In this document: piece by piece, positions 44,154 through 55,911 of the stretch | How the letters are laid out: the number at the start of each line of letters is the position of its first letter | How positions within the stretch are numbered: the first letter of the stretch is position 1 | From: Septoria linicola | Taxonomy: Eukaryota; Ascomycota; Dothideomycetes; Mycosphaerellales; Mycosphaerellaceae | Length of the DNA: 64,000 nucleotides | Assembly (NCBI GenBank): GCA_024114885.1 | Contig: CP099418.1 | Location: forward strand, 868,001 to 932,000 | Direction: 5' to 3' | The notes under the pieces: model-generated | Told to the model about the DNA's origin: nothing | The model's database searches: none | What the model saw: the letters and a program-made list of their open reading frames with translations, nothing else | Position numbers and translations under genes: made by a program

Positions 44154-45061
44154 ATGGCACCCCTCGTCTTCCTCATCAGCGCCGCCTCCTCCGGCTTCGG
44201 CAAAGGCATAGCCCTCGAAGCCCTTGCCCGCGGACACAAAGTCATCGCAACCGCACGCCAAAAGTCCAGACTTTCCGACCTCGAAGCTCGCGGTGCCACA
44301 ACTCGTGAGTATCAACAGACCCTCACCACGCCAACCCCTCGCTGATCAAAGAACTGTACACAGTTTCCCTAGACGTCACCCAACCCTTACCCGAACTCCA
44401 CTCCATCGTCGCCGAAGCACACGCTATTCACTCCAGAATCGACATCCTCGTCAACCCAGCCGGCTACATCCTCGAAGGCAGCCTCGAAGAAGCCAGTCCC
44501 GAAGAAACCTACGATTGTTTCAACGTTAATGTCTTTGGCGTGCTCAATCTCGCTCGTGCGGTTCTGCCATACATGCGTGCGCAGAGGTCCGGCACGATAG
44601 CGCATTTCGGCTCCGTAGGCTCGTGGGGAGGAGTTCCCGGGGCAGCAATCTATGGCGGGGTCAAGTGGGCGATCGCTGGCTTGACTGAGTCGTTGCGGGA
44701 AGAAGTAAAGCCATTCGGGATCGAGGTTGTTTCGATTGAGCCAGGGTATTTCCGGACTGGGTTCTTGAATCCTGGCGCTAGACACTTCACAAAGGAGAGA
44801 TTTCAGGATTATGAAGACACTCTTGTGGGGATGGTTCGGGCTGCCCTGGAGGAGAAGGACAATGCACAGCTTGGAAATATTGAATTGGGATCGAAAGTTT
44901 GTGTGGATGTCCTCACCAAACATGAAGGTCAAGCGGTTCCAGTGAGACTTGTCTTGGGCAGCGATGCATATGGCATGATCAAAACCAAATGTGAAGACAC
45001 TATCCAGCTGCTGGAAGAGTGGAAAGATGTGACTTGCTCTACAGACCATGTAGAAGGCTAG
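44154..45061 (+). CDS. Short-chain dehydrogenase/reductase (SDR)
   Basis: Exons 44154..44304 and 44364..45061 across a 59-bp intron, 282 residues. Classical SDR fold: the N-terminal cofactor site reads LISAASSGFGKGIALEALARGHKV, a variant of TGxxxGxG beginning with Ser. An Arg follows the second strand (ATARQKS), suggesting NADP preference. LDVTQP, the serine of GSVGSWGG and the YGGVK (YxxxK) catalytic motif are present, with SIEPGYFRTGF downstream. The usual NNAG segment reads NPAG. Substrate cannot be deduced; relatives act on retinol-, steroid- or polyketide-like ketones and alcohols. It is convergent with the ABC transporter, the two stop codons being about 65 bp apart. Confidence 0.88.
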
Positions 45062-45126
45062 TGATCGACACCAATATTTCGTAGCGTTCGAGAACTTGCT
45101 GCCAGACTTGCAACCAGTTACTTGTC

Positions 45127-48100
45127 TCATCTCCTTTGGCCAAGGAGATGGTGTAAACTGCGCAGGTACTGTCCGAGCCGCTGGCGGACTCCGTGTCGTA
45201 GTTTGCAGTGGTACATCATCGAGACTCCAGCAACAAGACGGTAGACAGCCCCAATGACAAACAAAAGTCTGCACAATCGTCAGCCGAACGCAAATCGCCA
45301 AGATTCTCCATCATGCTAACAGCAACGTACACCATGTCGCGGCTATATCGCCCAAGCTTGAATCCGAAGTAGTCAGCTGCATGATCCAGATCGTACAAGT
45401 AGTCGAGCGGCATTATGTTCTGGTCACCAGAGCAATGGTCAGCCGTGACTCAGTGAACCATTTCTGATCGAGACTTACCTCGCTGAAGATTGCTTCTGTG
45501 AAGTGAAGCCCGGGCGACGAGTTCCAGAGCCATGCCATTCGCCATTCTTTCGCTTGTTTGAGGGTCGGGGCCACTCCACCGAAGACGCTGATAGCAAGAC
45601 TCGCTAAGACAGCGGCCAGTGGGCCGTTTTCACGACGTATGAAGACAGACACCATGCTGGCCAGGCCATACTGTATACTGATCAGTGCTCGACTCTCATC
45701 ATGGTCCATCTCCAGAGTACACTCACAATGCACCAAATGTACAGGACAATTGCCAGATAGAGTCGCCCGAAACCGAGCATTGGAGTTGCCAACAGATCGA
45801 GGAAGGCAGCGAAGTGGAAACTGCTAAGAAGGATCCTGGGTAGAGTTGAAAGGATCTTTGCGGATATATAGGCCGATCGCGAGTGCCCAGAGGCTGCTTC
45901 TCTGAAGTAGAGCAACTGCTCTTCTCCAAAGACCCAGAAGCCCGGGGGCGACGAGACCAGTCCGATAGTCATTGCGGACAGCAAAGCCAGTTGCGGTGTA
46001 CTCAGGTAGTCAACGCGAGTGCTCAGCAGGGCAAAGGGAGGTTTGAAGAGGCCAACGAAGAGGCTGCCGTTCGAAGCGAAGGCAGAAAGGCCTATGATCG
46101 CTCCTGCTAGTGCGGAAGTGCCCAGCTCGAAGACGAAGGATGTCACTCGTCGGCTCTGCTGAATGCAAGCTCTCGTGAAACAATGCCACAATTGAGCGAT
46201 CCACGGTGTATTCCTGCCTTGCAAGGTGTGATTTAAGCTGGCAAGTCCTTCATTTCCGGTTTGGTGGTTGCGGCGAACCATTGCCTCAAGCTGCCTACTC
46301 TCTTTCGGCCGCACGGAATTTGATGGACGATCAGAAGCGCCATCGTTGCCATTGACAGCTTGCCAATCCCTGAGTAAAGTCGAAACGCTGGCTGGCGCAC
46401 TCCTGGGCGATGCATAGATGCTGCCATCTCCAGTAATTATGTCTGAGAAATGGTGGCCATAGGTCAGCGACTCGCTCAAAAGGTATGGAGTATGTCTCCT
46501 GGGATCTCACCGAGCAGCGTGTCGCAGGCGTTGATCCTTGGCGGGAAAGAAAAGCCCTTTCCCTCAAAATATGGTTGTGCCCCTTCAGTAGGCCCGAGAT
46601 AGACTGCTTGCCCACGTGCTAGAAGTAAGATCTCGTCGAAGAGGTAGAATATCTGTTCGCGTGGCTGATGTACGATGACAATCGTTGTGATACCGAGCCT
46701 ACTGATGGCGCGCAACAGTCTCATTATCGCTGCTGCACTTTGTGCATCCAGTCCTGCGGCTTATTTCAGTGAATGTCTTGATAATGGGTTTCTGAGGAAT
46801 ATACCGGAGGTGGGTTCATCCAAGAAAAGTGCCATTGGCGAAGAGGCCAGCTCGATGCCGATATTCACACGTTTTCGCTGGCCACCGGAGATGAGTGGAT
46901 GTCTGGTATCTCCAACCATATGATGCTGCACATGGGCAAGTTGCAGATAGGCAAGTAGGGCATCGACATGGGCGCACACTGCCCCTTGCGTCCAGCTAGC
47001 TGGCAGTTTGATCTTGGCTGCATGCATAATGTTCTCCCTGACTGTAAGCTCAGGGAGCAGGATATCATCCTGTGGGACGTAGCCGCAAAGCCTTTTGTAA
47101 TGGCCCGAATCACAGCGAAGGCCATTGATCTCGACCACACCCTTGGTCGCTCGTAGCTTGCCTGTCAGCACGTTCACGAAGGTCGATTTACCAGCGCCAC
47201 TTCCACCCATGACTCCAAAGAAAGTGCCTTTCTCTACAGAGCCGGTGACGCCTACTTGGCGTCAGTACACAGTGCAAATGTACGAATGTCAAATTGCAAG
47301 TCTCCCCGCACCTTGTAGTATAGTCTTGCCGCCTCCGACGACGACTTGCAACCCTCGGAAGCCGAAATCCAGCCCGATTGAGAATGATGACCTTGCTGCT
47401 GCGAGTGATTGTAGGAACAGGCGCAAATCGGAGTTTGCGAGGACTTCTTGCTCTGAGGAGAGGCTGGGCTCATTCATGCAACCATCGCAGTTGTCTGTGC
47501 CTACTCGAGCTCGGGGATGTAGGTCGCCCAAGTTGCGGTGCACAGTATCAGGGCCAACTCGACCCCCATGCTATGGGCGGTTCACATTAGCGGCGTTTGT
47601 CTCAGGTAGGCTAGGGCAACTGCCTTTTCGAGCTTTGCATCTTCTTGCGATGGCGAAGAATACAAAAATCAAGAGAAGTACCATGTCGATAGTAAATAAC
47701 ACATAAAGTGGTACCAGCTTCATCTGCCGCATGCTTCCAGCTGGACATTTAGCGCCCAGAGTGCCTAGTTGTCATCAGCGTTTCCTGAAGTCCGAATGGT
47801 GGTCAACGCGCTTGAACAAACACGGCAGCGGCTTGAAGCTTCCTGTAGGACAGTAGTGATTGGAAGGGCACAAAATCTGTGTCCTTGTGTGCGGATTGCA
47901 GTAGAAACCATGTCGACACACGGCCGGCTCGAATACTCCCTGTGGAGCACACGGAAACCCAGCCAAGCGGTTCATTTGGCAATCAATGCTGGGCGGGCAG
48001 TATTCAGGAGGATGGGTTTCATTCGAATTTGGACCTAGACGAATCAGCGTTTTCATGATTGTAGCTCTGCTGCGCACAATGTTGTCGCCTCACAGTAGAA

Positions 48101-48417
48101 GCCATTCAGACAGATATCAGCGCTCGCCAATGGCAGCGGCAGGACGGCCGAAAGAATGCATCTCGTCTGACCGGCAGCAAGAGATCTCGACGTTGCACTG
48201 TTTGGCAGCTTTGAGGGGTGTATCTCAGGTTCAGGTACAGTCGCTGCAGTGTCGGTGAGCATTGTAAAATGCTATAGCGAGCAGTGATCGAAAGATGCCG
48301 ACAATATGGTCTGCTTGAGATAGTCGCTGGTCGTTCGAAATGGTCAGGTCGAACTTCGCCTGGCTGGAAAAGATCGAAGTTAAAGTAAGAACGTCCCTTC
48401 CCTGTCCAGGACCTCAA
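45127..48417 (-). CDS. ABCG (White-type) ABC transporter, 5' half disrupted or unresolved
   Basis: Reliable minus-strand exons: 48034..47822, 47764..47312, 47251..46805, 46753..46511, 46442..45727, 45670..45479, 45419..45331 and 45268..45127. They encode a Cys-rich extracellular segment (CQMNRLAGFPC, VCRHGFYC, CPTGSFKPLPC), one span, and the nucleotide-binding domain with Walker A GGSGAGKS, signature ISGGQRKR and Walker B ALFLDEPTSG, then EIPGD-less join LLDIITGDGS. After this comes a multi-span ABC2-type membrane domain. Upstream, coding-like sequence continues to at least 48417 (exon ending 48094, and SYFNFDLFQPGE, TISNDQRLSQADHIVG) but changes frame near 48352 and again near 48260. An in-frame TAG stands at 47571-47573. 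Either introns with weak sites hide these, or the gene is decaying. No ATG with signal peptide could be assigned. ABCG half-size transporters export lipids, sterols or toxic compounds; the substrate is unknown. Confidence 0.7.
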
Positions 48418-48692
48418 TGCAGGCAGCGGCCCTTCACACGCGATCTATCCTGCCAGATGAACGGAATCTCCTGCTGCACCAACGCAGCAACGTCAGATTG
48501 ACTGACGAACACTGAAACGACTGGCGCCAAGAAGGAACCTGAGACATGAAAAATTTATGCTATATGTACAAACGCCCTCGCTAGCTCTAGACTACATGCA
48601 AAGCTGACTGACGTGCCTCTTGCAGATGCTTTTTGTCTGCTCTGGGGGGAATCGTCTGATATACCTCCACTAATATGAAGGAAAACAAGGCT
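48418..48692. other. Upstream of the ABC transporter, 5' exon possible
   Basis: Contains a stretch with coding-like frame (48430-48545, minus: FLAPVVSVFVSQSDVAALVQQE) lacking an ATG. It may be part of the first ABC transporter exon. Otherwise the 3' flank of SDH1. Confidence 0.35.
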
Positions 48693-50681
48693 CTAGTACT
48701 TTCTAGCAAATGGAGGAACAGGCTTGCATTCCGCCTCATCAAGAGTGTTTGCCACAACGGCACGGTACCCGATCTCGACCTTCTCGTGCGGCTTCTTCTG
48801 CCACGTGAGGGAGTGCTTCATCCAGTTCTCGTCGTCTCGGTCTGGGTAATCCTCACGAGCGTGTGCTCCACGCGATTCCTTGCGGACTGCAGCAGCCTCG
48901 GCAGTCTGAACAGCGCATGTCAAAAGGTTGCGCAACTCAAGTGTCTCTACCAGGTCGCTGTTCCAGATCATGCTTCGGTCCTTGGTGCCTACTTGAGAGA
49001 ACTGCTGGTCGACCTCGTTGATCCTATTCTATGTTAGTGTGTGACCACAATTGTTCATGGGTGTAGCGACTTACTTCTTGACACCCTCGTCGAGCGACTC
49101 TTGCGTCCTGAAGACAGATACATCTGACTGCATGACCTTCTGCATGGCGCTTCGGATCTCGTTGGTGCTCTTTGGTCCATCAGCAGTTCGGATCTGGTCG
49201 ACTACGGAGATAGCCTCGGCACCAGCATCGCTTGATATCGTCTGGTGTGGCTTGCCTGGGGAGAAGTTGTCGCGGATGGTGTGACTGACAGCACGGCCGA
49301 ACACGATCAGATCAAGGAGAGAGTTGGCACCAAGACGGTTTGCACCGTGGACGGACACGCAAGCAGCCTCACCACAAGCGAACAGACCTGGAACAACCTT
49401 GTCCTGACCCTTCTCGTCGACGGTAAGAACCTCGCCAGTGTACTTGGTAGGAATACCTCCCATGTTGTAATGCACCGTTGGCAATACAGGGATAGGTTGC
49501 TTCGTGACATCGACACCAGCGAAGATAGAAGCGGTCTCAGAGATACCTGGGAGACGCTCGTGAAGAATCTCGGGTGGCAAGTGCGACAATTGCAGGTAGA
49601 TGTGGTCCTTGTCTGGTCCAACACCACGACCCTCTCGGATTTCCATTGTCATACTTCGGCTGACAACATCACGAGAGGCAAGATCCTTGGCAGTTGGGGC
49701 GTAACGCTCCATGAATCGCTCACCCTCGCTGTTCAGCAGGTAACCACCCTCACCACGCGAACCCTCGGTAATCAAGCAGCCAGCGCCATAAATACCAGTT
49801 GGGTGGAACTGCACGAACTCCAGATCCTGATTAGGCAGTCCAGCACGAGCGACCATGGCCATTCCATCACCAGTGCAAGTGTGAGCGGACGTGCATGAAA
49901 AGTACGCACGACCGTAACCACCAGTGGCCAGGACAGTGTTGTGAGAGCGGAAGCGGTGCAGAGTACCATCCTCCTGGTTGTAGGCAATAACACCCTTGCA
50001 CTCACCGTCCTCCATGATCAGATCAATGGCGAAGAACTCGATGAAGTAGTTGGTGTTGTGGCGGAGAGACTGGCCGTAGAGAGTGTGCAGAAGAGCGTGT
50101 CCAGTTCGGTCGGCGGCTGCACAACATCTGTATGCTTGTCCGCCCTGGCCGAACTCTCGTGATTGACCACCAAATGCACGCTGGTAAATCTTGCCATCGT
50201 CCGTTCGTGAGAAGGGGCAACCGTAGTTCTCCAACTCGTATACGGATGCAGGTGCCTCTCTTGTCATGTAGTGGATGGCGTCCTGGTCACCCAGCCAGTC
50301 TGAACCCTTGACGGTATCGTACATGTGCCATCTCCAGTCGTCCTCGTGCATGTTGCCCAATGCAGCGTTGATGCCTCCCTGGGCAGCTACAGTGTGCGAT
50401 CGGGTAGGGAACAGTTTGGAGATACAGGCTGTGTTGAATCCTGCTTCGGCAAGGCCGAAGGCTGCGCGCAGACCAGCACCGCCAGAGCCGACGACGAGGG
50501 CATCGTATTCGTGGTCGATGACGGGGTACTTGTGGCCAATGGCGCCTGACGCCTCCTTCGCTCGCAGCGGCGCGCTGGTGATGATGCGGTTGGCCCGCGG
50601 TGTGCTCGAGAAGTTGCGCGTGACCGTGGCGGCGTGGGCGACACCACGGCCAGTAAACTGCCTGAGCCCGGCGGAGAACAT
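48693..50681 (-). CDS. SDH1: Succinate dehydrogenase flavoprotein subunit
   Basis: Exons 50681..49075 and 49023..48693 on the minus strand, 645 residues. A mitochondrial presequence ([26 protein letters not shown]) precedes the FAD-binding [19 protein letters not shown]. The flavinylated His lies in SHTVAAQGG. Other conserved blocks are [27 protein letters not shown]-like [20 protein letters not shown] and [14 protein letters not shown], and the C-terminus HSLTWQKK...[11 protein letters not shown]. The enzyme is complex II, oxidising succinate to fumarate at the inner membrane and linking the TCA cycle to ubiquinone. The single intron restores KINEVDQQ. Length and motifs are standard, so this is a canonical housekeeping gene. 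Confidence 0.98.
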
Positions 50682-51611
50682 GGTGGCAGCGGTGACTGTG
50701 TAATGACTCCGAGCCAGAGAGGGGAGATGGTGTGGTCGTTGTTAAACGAACGAGTGTGTTTCGCCGCCAAAAGAACAAGAGGAATCGAAGATGTCACCTC
50801 CACGGCGAGCGGCAATGCTACTCGGGCCAGAATGCTCTCTACAGATCGAGACATTGCTGTGCGTCCTACCACTTTTGCACACACTGATCGACATCGTCTT
50901 CACACATTGGCCACAACCACAAGCTCCACAGGGGCGATGGCGGCATCACAGTCTTACTCCCGACCATCATCGCCTCTCCGACAGCGGTGACAGTGGCCTC
51001 GGCGTCCGGAGCAGCAGACATGGCTCTCCTCGGTGGCATAATTAATGGCCCGCTAGTCTGACCAACCAGAGCCCGGCGGTTGTCAGCCTCGGTGGCCTCG
51101 TCGGAGGTGATATCGTTTCGGAAGATATCGGCCTCATGTGCCGCCAAGTTCCACATTGCCATCAACAAACCTTGCACTACGTGTCTCATGGCCGGGCATA
51201 AACCAATATCCGGCCTACGGCGAGATGCACTCGCTGCTGTTTGAAATGCTCACTGGCAAACAAGTCCTACTTGCCTGATGGAAGTAGAGAAACATGCGTG
51301 CGATGAGCACACCTGGATTCTCCTCGACATGGACAAGTCAGAGGAAGCTGTCCAGTATTCGAGTTTTCGACTAGTTGACCACGACAGAGAAGCACGTCCA
51401 TCAAGACGACGGTCGTGAGATGCCATTCGCAAACTACACAGCACGATATGTTGCTCCTTCTATCAAAGAGCAGACATCTGGATTATTATAGGCGTCCTGG
51501 CGGTAAAGTGCAAAAGGCAACGTCATGAGATCATCACCACTTTTGTGCCGCATATTGCCATCAACAGGACGCAATCTATCCCTCAAGCTATATACTACAA
51601 TTCTTGCCATC
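50682..51611. other. Divergent intergenic region, nothing recognised
   Basis: 930 bp between SDH1 (minus) and the nine-exon SDR (plus). Open frames at 50791-51189 lack family features. Confidence 0.5.
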
Positions 51612-53151
51612 ATGCTTCGTCTCTTCACAAGATCATCTCGCTGCCTGTCTTCCATATCTCAAGCACACTTCATTCTCAAACCACGGTACTACTCAGCAAG
51701 CAGCATCAATATGGCAGAGAACAAAGATCTGAAGGCAACAGGCCTGTTCGATGTAGGCATTGCCATTATCTCGTGATTCATCAAGACACGAACGACCACT
51801 TATGATACGCAATAGGTCTCCCACGTTACAGCCCTTGTGACTGGAGGTGCCACAGGCATTGGCTTGATGATAACGCAAGCACTAGTCGCCAACGGAGCCA
51901 AGGTTTACATCACTTCACGTAGAGAAGAAGTGCTCGATCAAGCTATCGAGAAGTAAGTTCGACTTACATCTAAGCTTGCCACGGTTGTCTCTCGCGTGTC
52001 ACATCAGAAATCCACACACCTCAACGCGGACCTGGCCTTGGCTTCAACATACCGGAGCGGAAATACATACTTACATCCTTCCAGATACAACACCGGTCCA
52101 GGCAGCCTCCACAAGATCGTCGGCGACGTCGGCCACAAAGACGGCGCCCTTCAACTCGCCAAGCAGATCAGCGAGAAAGAACCACAAGGCATCCAACTCC
52201 TCGTCAACAACGCCGGAATCGCTCGCGACGACAACACAAAGTTCTCCTCCAACGATGGTCCTCCAGACACATCTTCCGCTGAAGCCATCTCGAAGTACTT
52301 CCTTCGCTCCGAGGAGCAACAGTGGACGGACACTTTCCAGACCAATGTCATGGGCCAGTACTTTATGAGCATGGCGTTTTTGCCGTTGCTCGAGAAGGGC
52401 GGGAAACAGACTCCAGGGTATTCTTCGTCGATTGTGAATATTAGGTGAGATGTCTCATTCGTGCTATATATGTGTTTCATGCTGACAGAACAATTTCAGT
52501 TCCATCTCTGGAGCAATGTGAGTAATGAGACAACTCCGGTCCACAACTGACTGGCCTGCTAACCATGATTCTCGTACAGGAAAGGATCAAGCATGGGACA
52601 ATTCGCGTACGTAAACCCTGCACTCACCTGCTGAAGCGAACGCTCACTCACTTCTTTCAACAGCTACGCATCCTCAAAAGCAGCATACACCCACCTCTCT
52701 CGTATGCTCGCAACGACATTCCAAGACGTCAACGTCAGAGTCAATGTCATTGCTCCAGGTATCCAGATACACCTGTCAAGTTCTTCTCCTCAGACTGTAC
52801 CTAACATTCGTCAGGTGTATTCCCCAGCGAGATGACAGGCGGCTCATCGAACGAAGACAACAAGACCGAGATGGACTTGAAATCGTCGAACCCAGCAGGA
52901 AGGTATGGTTAAGCCTTCCCTCCACCTTCTGGCTAGTTTTGTGAAATTTACTGATCCATGATACAGGAAGGGCGCCGACAGCGATATGGCGGCGACGATT
53001 TTGTTCCTGGCAGGAAAGGGAGGTGTTTTCTATAATCACCAGATTTTGGTGAGTCCCATATATGCTTGATGAGATTGATTTGTGTTACTTTTGCTAACTG
53101 AAATAGTACCCCGATGGAGGCAACACGCTTGCGGTTCCGGCTGTGAACTAG
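51612..53151 (+). CDS. SDR with nine exons, possible dual mitochondrial/cytosolic form
   Basis: Exons: 51612..51752, 51816..51952, 52085..52444, 52500..52517 (18 bp), 52580..52606 (27 bp), 52664..52758, 52815..52902, 52967..53048 and 53107..53151, total 330 residues in phase. Conserved SDR blocks: TALVTGGATGIGLMITQALVANGAKV (TGxxxGIG), VGDVGHK, LLVNNAGIA, SIVNISSISGAMKGS, YASSKAAYTHLSRML (YxxxK) and NVIAPGVFPSEMT. The C-terminus YPDGGNTLAVPA fits SDR classes near the fungal 3-oxoacyl-ACP reductase/RhlG-like group. The first 33 residues (LRLFTRSSRCLSSISQAH) resemble a mitochondrial presequence; the Met at codon 34 (51711-51713) could start a cytosolic form. The substrate is not known. Confidence 0.88.
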
Positions 53152-53772
53152 ATCCATCAGAGTTGCAAGAGGATCATGTAGCAATAGCACGGTGACGATG
53201 TCTGGCAAGTATCCATGCAATGAAGACTTTTGCAGATGGGAGCTCTATCATCTGCACGACACAATCCAGACCTGTATATACTGAACACATCCAATCTGCT
53301 TTCTGCAAGAGAGACAACCACTTACCAGACCGCAAGCATGAGCAAGCTAGCCAGCACACCACAGCCCACCCACCGCAAAGCTCTTATCTCATAGCTTCGA
53401 CCAGAGAATCCCCTCCATTCCGATGCTCAATCCAATCGACGTCTCTTTCACAACGTACTACTAAAAGCAGCTCTCGGAATAGCAAGCCGACGCCTCCCTC
53501 CGCATCTGCTTCTCGAGGAATGCTTGGCTCACAACTTTCCCTTTGTACTTCGCTAAAGCTTGCCTTGGGGGCACCGATACTTCGGGCCGCGAAGAGCTGA
53601 CAGATGAGACAAGAAAGAGACCGGATGGGAGGGACGGCTTCGCGTAGCTCAATGCGTGTTGCTGTTGACTGAGCTTTTGGTCTTTTAGACGTGCACTGGA
53701 CTTGATGGTTGGCAAGGTCCTTTGGACGAGTCCTTACCTCTTGTATAGTCTGTTCTGCTCTTGAAGGCGAGA
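53152..53772. other. Intergenic, nothing recognised
   Basis: Between the nine-exon SDR and the Ser/Pro-rich protein gene, both plus. No supported gene. Confidence 0.5.
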
Positions 53773-55911
53773 ATGTCTACCAGTACTGATTCGAGGGTGA
53801 GAACCCGTTCGGACGTTCGTGGAGAGCATCGCTCCCGGGAAAGTGAAAGCCAACATGAGAGGCCAGCAATACTGCAGCGCAGTGTGATGCAAAATCGCTC
53901 TTCCGTGAGGAGTAATTATCGGCATCGAATCGCACAATCACCTCAGCAAGTCTTCGCAGCACCGGCACCTCCTCCATCGACGACTCCACCGCAAGCTCCA
54001 CATGGTGGGCATAATCCTTTCGATCAGGCAGGGGGTAGCGGACCGTCTTGGCTGGTGTCTCGAAACGTCCTACCACCTTTTGCGGAACAGCCTAGGCCTG
54101 CACCTGCTCCGCCAAACCGCCCTTCGCGCTTCAAGTTGGGAGCAGGGGTCGCTCCAGAGGATGGTCAGGACAATAGTCAAGTCGATGGGCGCCTGGATCG
54201 CATACAAGGGCAGGACAATGCAGGTTTGCATACAGTCCTTCCTCTAAGGCCACATACGGCTAAGAGCTCGACTGGCCATCACACACCTTCGAAGAAATCT
54301 GATGTGCCCCTTGTGCGCTCTTCTACGGCCCCACCTACCTTTGCGAGGGAGCACAGCGCAGCCATAGTCAGTACGGTCGGTGTCTCCAGCGCCGATACGC
54401 ATCAGCCTGGGATTAGCTCGGGGTCCGGAAGGGGTAGACGATCGTTCGACGAATATGCTGCTCAAAGGAACAACGGGCCAGTATCAGGGAACAGCAGCAG
54501 ATCGAAATCCAGATCAGACGCTGTTGGAAAGCCTTCGGGATCTCGATCGCCAGGCTCATTTCACGCACAAAGCAAGCGAAAGCGCAAGGGCGAGACCATG
54601 AGCATGTTGGTCGACACTGGCTTCTTTCCAGTCGAAGAGCTCATCTATGGGAAGTCCAGCGAGGCCAGCCAATTGAGGCAATCGCATATGTATCGCATTG
54701 ACCTGCCGCCGAGGCTGAGCTTTGTCGAAAAGGATCTGCCGCCTACTCCGGCAACAACCACCATGCGAACCAGTCCAACAGAGCTCTATACTGGCTCTCC
54801 TACGTCTCCTTTGTCGCCAAAAACCCAGAATGCGGGAAATCGAAGATCGGGGATGATCGGGCGTAGCCCACTTTCGCAGATATCTGAGAATAGGGCGGCA
54901 ATAGAAATTCAAGAAGAATTGCATGGTCAGTCAGAGCTAGCATCCATAGGAGAGGACACCGCCGACGAGGAAAATGTGCCGCCAAAGGTGGACTCAGCTG
55001 CTCCGACTGCCACGCAGATCCACCTACGAGGGGGCTCTGTAGTGACGGTGACTCCGCTTGAAATGAGCGCATGGCGAATAGCAGTATACCTGCATGGTCC
55101 AATCAAGCTCCCGAAGCCAGTGATTGTTCCGCGAAAGAACTCGGTCGCAAGTCTGGAGCCATTTCAGGACGTGGTGGATCAGCTATATCAGCACTCTTTG
55201 ATGATACCAAGACGGCGCAGCGACGATGCTGTGGTTGATGAACTCTGCGACTTCTTTGACGATTTTGGCTTCGACAACACCTCCTTCGACGGTGATCGAT
55301 TTGGTGCTTCAATCGAGGATTTCGACGAGACACTGGAGCTCGAGAAAGAGGCAGAGCGTTTCAGCACCCCTCCGCTGGAAGCAAGTCCGATAGAGGTCGT
55401 CGTAGCCAAGGAAGTGCTAGACAGTATTTCCAAGCTGCAGTCTCCATATGCATACCCCATGCTACCCGTGGAGACGGAGGAAACCTTGCGAGCTCGTGGC
55501 ATAGCTCGCCTGTCTAGAGCCTCGGCTGGATCTGCAGCATCTGTTGGTCCCTCCAGCCGAAAGGAATCTCTCACACTCGGCAAAGGCGAGCGTACCTCAC
55601 AGGGTCTGCTGCTGCCTCCGCTAGATGGTAGCAATTGCGGCAGCCCTCGATCAGGATCGATCATAAATCGCAGTATCAGCCTGAAGAAGAGCTCTGGCAT
55701 TAGTGGAAGTCAAGGGAATATGCGAGCCAACGATGGTGATGGGGTCCAGGAGATTAGTGGCAGTTCTGTGTGGGTAGCACCTGCAGCGGCTCCTAGAAGG
55801 TCGAGTGTGTCGAAAGGCTCATCCTCAAGGAAGTCAAGGAGAAATCCAATCGATAAACTCAGAAGGGCAGTGGCCAGCGCGAGCACCAATCTCTTGTCAA
55901 TGGACATATGA
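53773..55911 (+). CDS. Ser/Pro-rich fungal protein, unknown function
   Basis: Single open frame of 712 codons from the ATG at 53773. Residues 1-270 are disordered and basic/Ser/Pro-rich (PPSTTPPQAPHGG, RNNGPVSGNSSRSKSRS), ending in a KRKRKGE cluster that may be a nuclear signal. A conserved-looking segment follows: MSMLVDTGFFPVEELIYGKS, MYRIDLPPRLSFVEKDLPPTP. The middle part includes ATQIHLRGGSVVTVTPLEMSAWRIAVYLHGPIKLPKP and an acidic patch (DELCDFFDDFGFD). The C-terminus is again Ser/Arg-rich. Several LPPTP/SPLSP sites suggest kinase or SH3 partners. I do not recognise an established domain, and there is no signal peptide or membrane span. The ORF is long and uninterrupted with coding-like codon use, so it is very likely real. 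Confidence 0.75.
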   Translation: MSTSTDSRVRTRSDVRGEHRSRESESQHERPAILQRSVMQNRSSVRSNYRHRIAQSPQQVFAAPAPPPSTTPPQAPHGGHNPFDQAGGSGPSWLVSRNVLPPFAEQPRPAPAPPNRPSRFKLGAGVAPEDGQDNSQVDGRLDRIQGQDNAGLHTVLPLRPHTAKSSTGHHTPSKKSDVPLVRSSTAPPTFAREHSAAIVSTVGVSSADTHQPGISSGSGRGRRSFDEYAAQRNNGPVSGNSSRSKSRSDAVGKPSGSRSPGSFHAQSKRKRKGETMSMLVDTGFFPVEELIYGKSSEASQLRQSHMYRIDLPPRLSFVEKDLPPTPATTTMRTSPTELYTGSPTSPLSPKTQNAGNRRSGMIGRSPLSQISENRAAIEIQEELHGQSELASIGEDTADEENVPPKVDSAAPTATQIHLRGGSVVTVTPLEMSAWRIAVYLHGPIKLPKPVIVPRKNSVASLEPFQDVVDQLYQHSLMIPRRRSDDAVVDELCDFFDDFGFDNTSFDGDRFGASIEDFDETLELEKEAERFSTPPLEASPIEVVVAKEVLDSISKLQSPYAYPMLPVETEETLRARGIARLSRASAGSAASVGPSSRKESLTLGKGERTSQGLLLPPLDGSNCGSPRSGSIINRSISLKKSSGISGSQGNMRANDGDGVQEISGSSVWVAPAAAPRRSSVSKGSSSRKSRRNPIDKLRRAVASASTNLLSMDI

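Noticed and set aside
49245..49898. 217-codon plus-strand frame antisense to SDH1
   Set aside because: Long antisense frames are common opposite well-conserved, codon-biased genes. No family resemblance.
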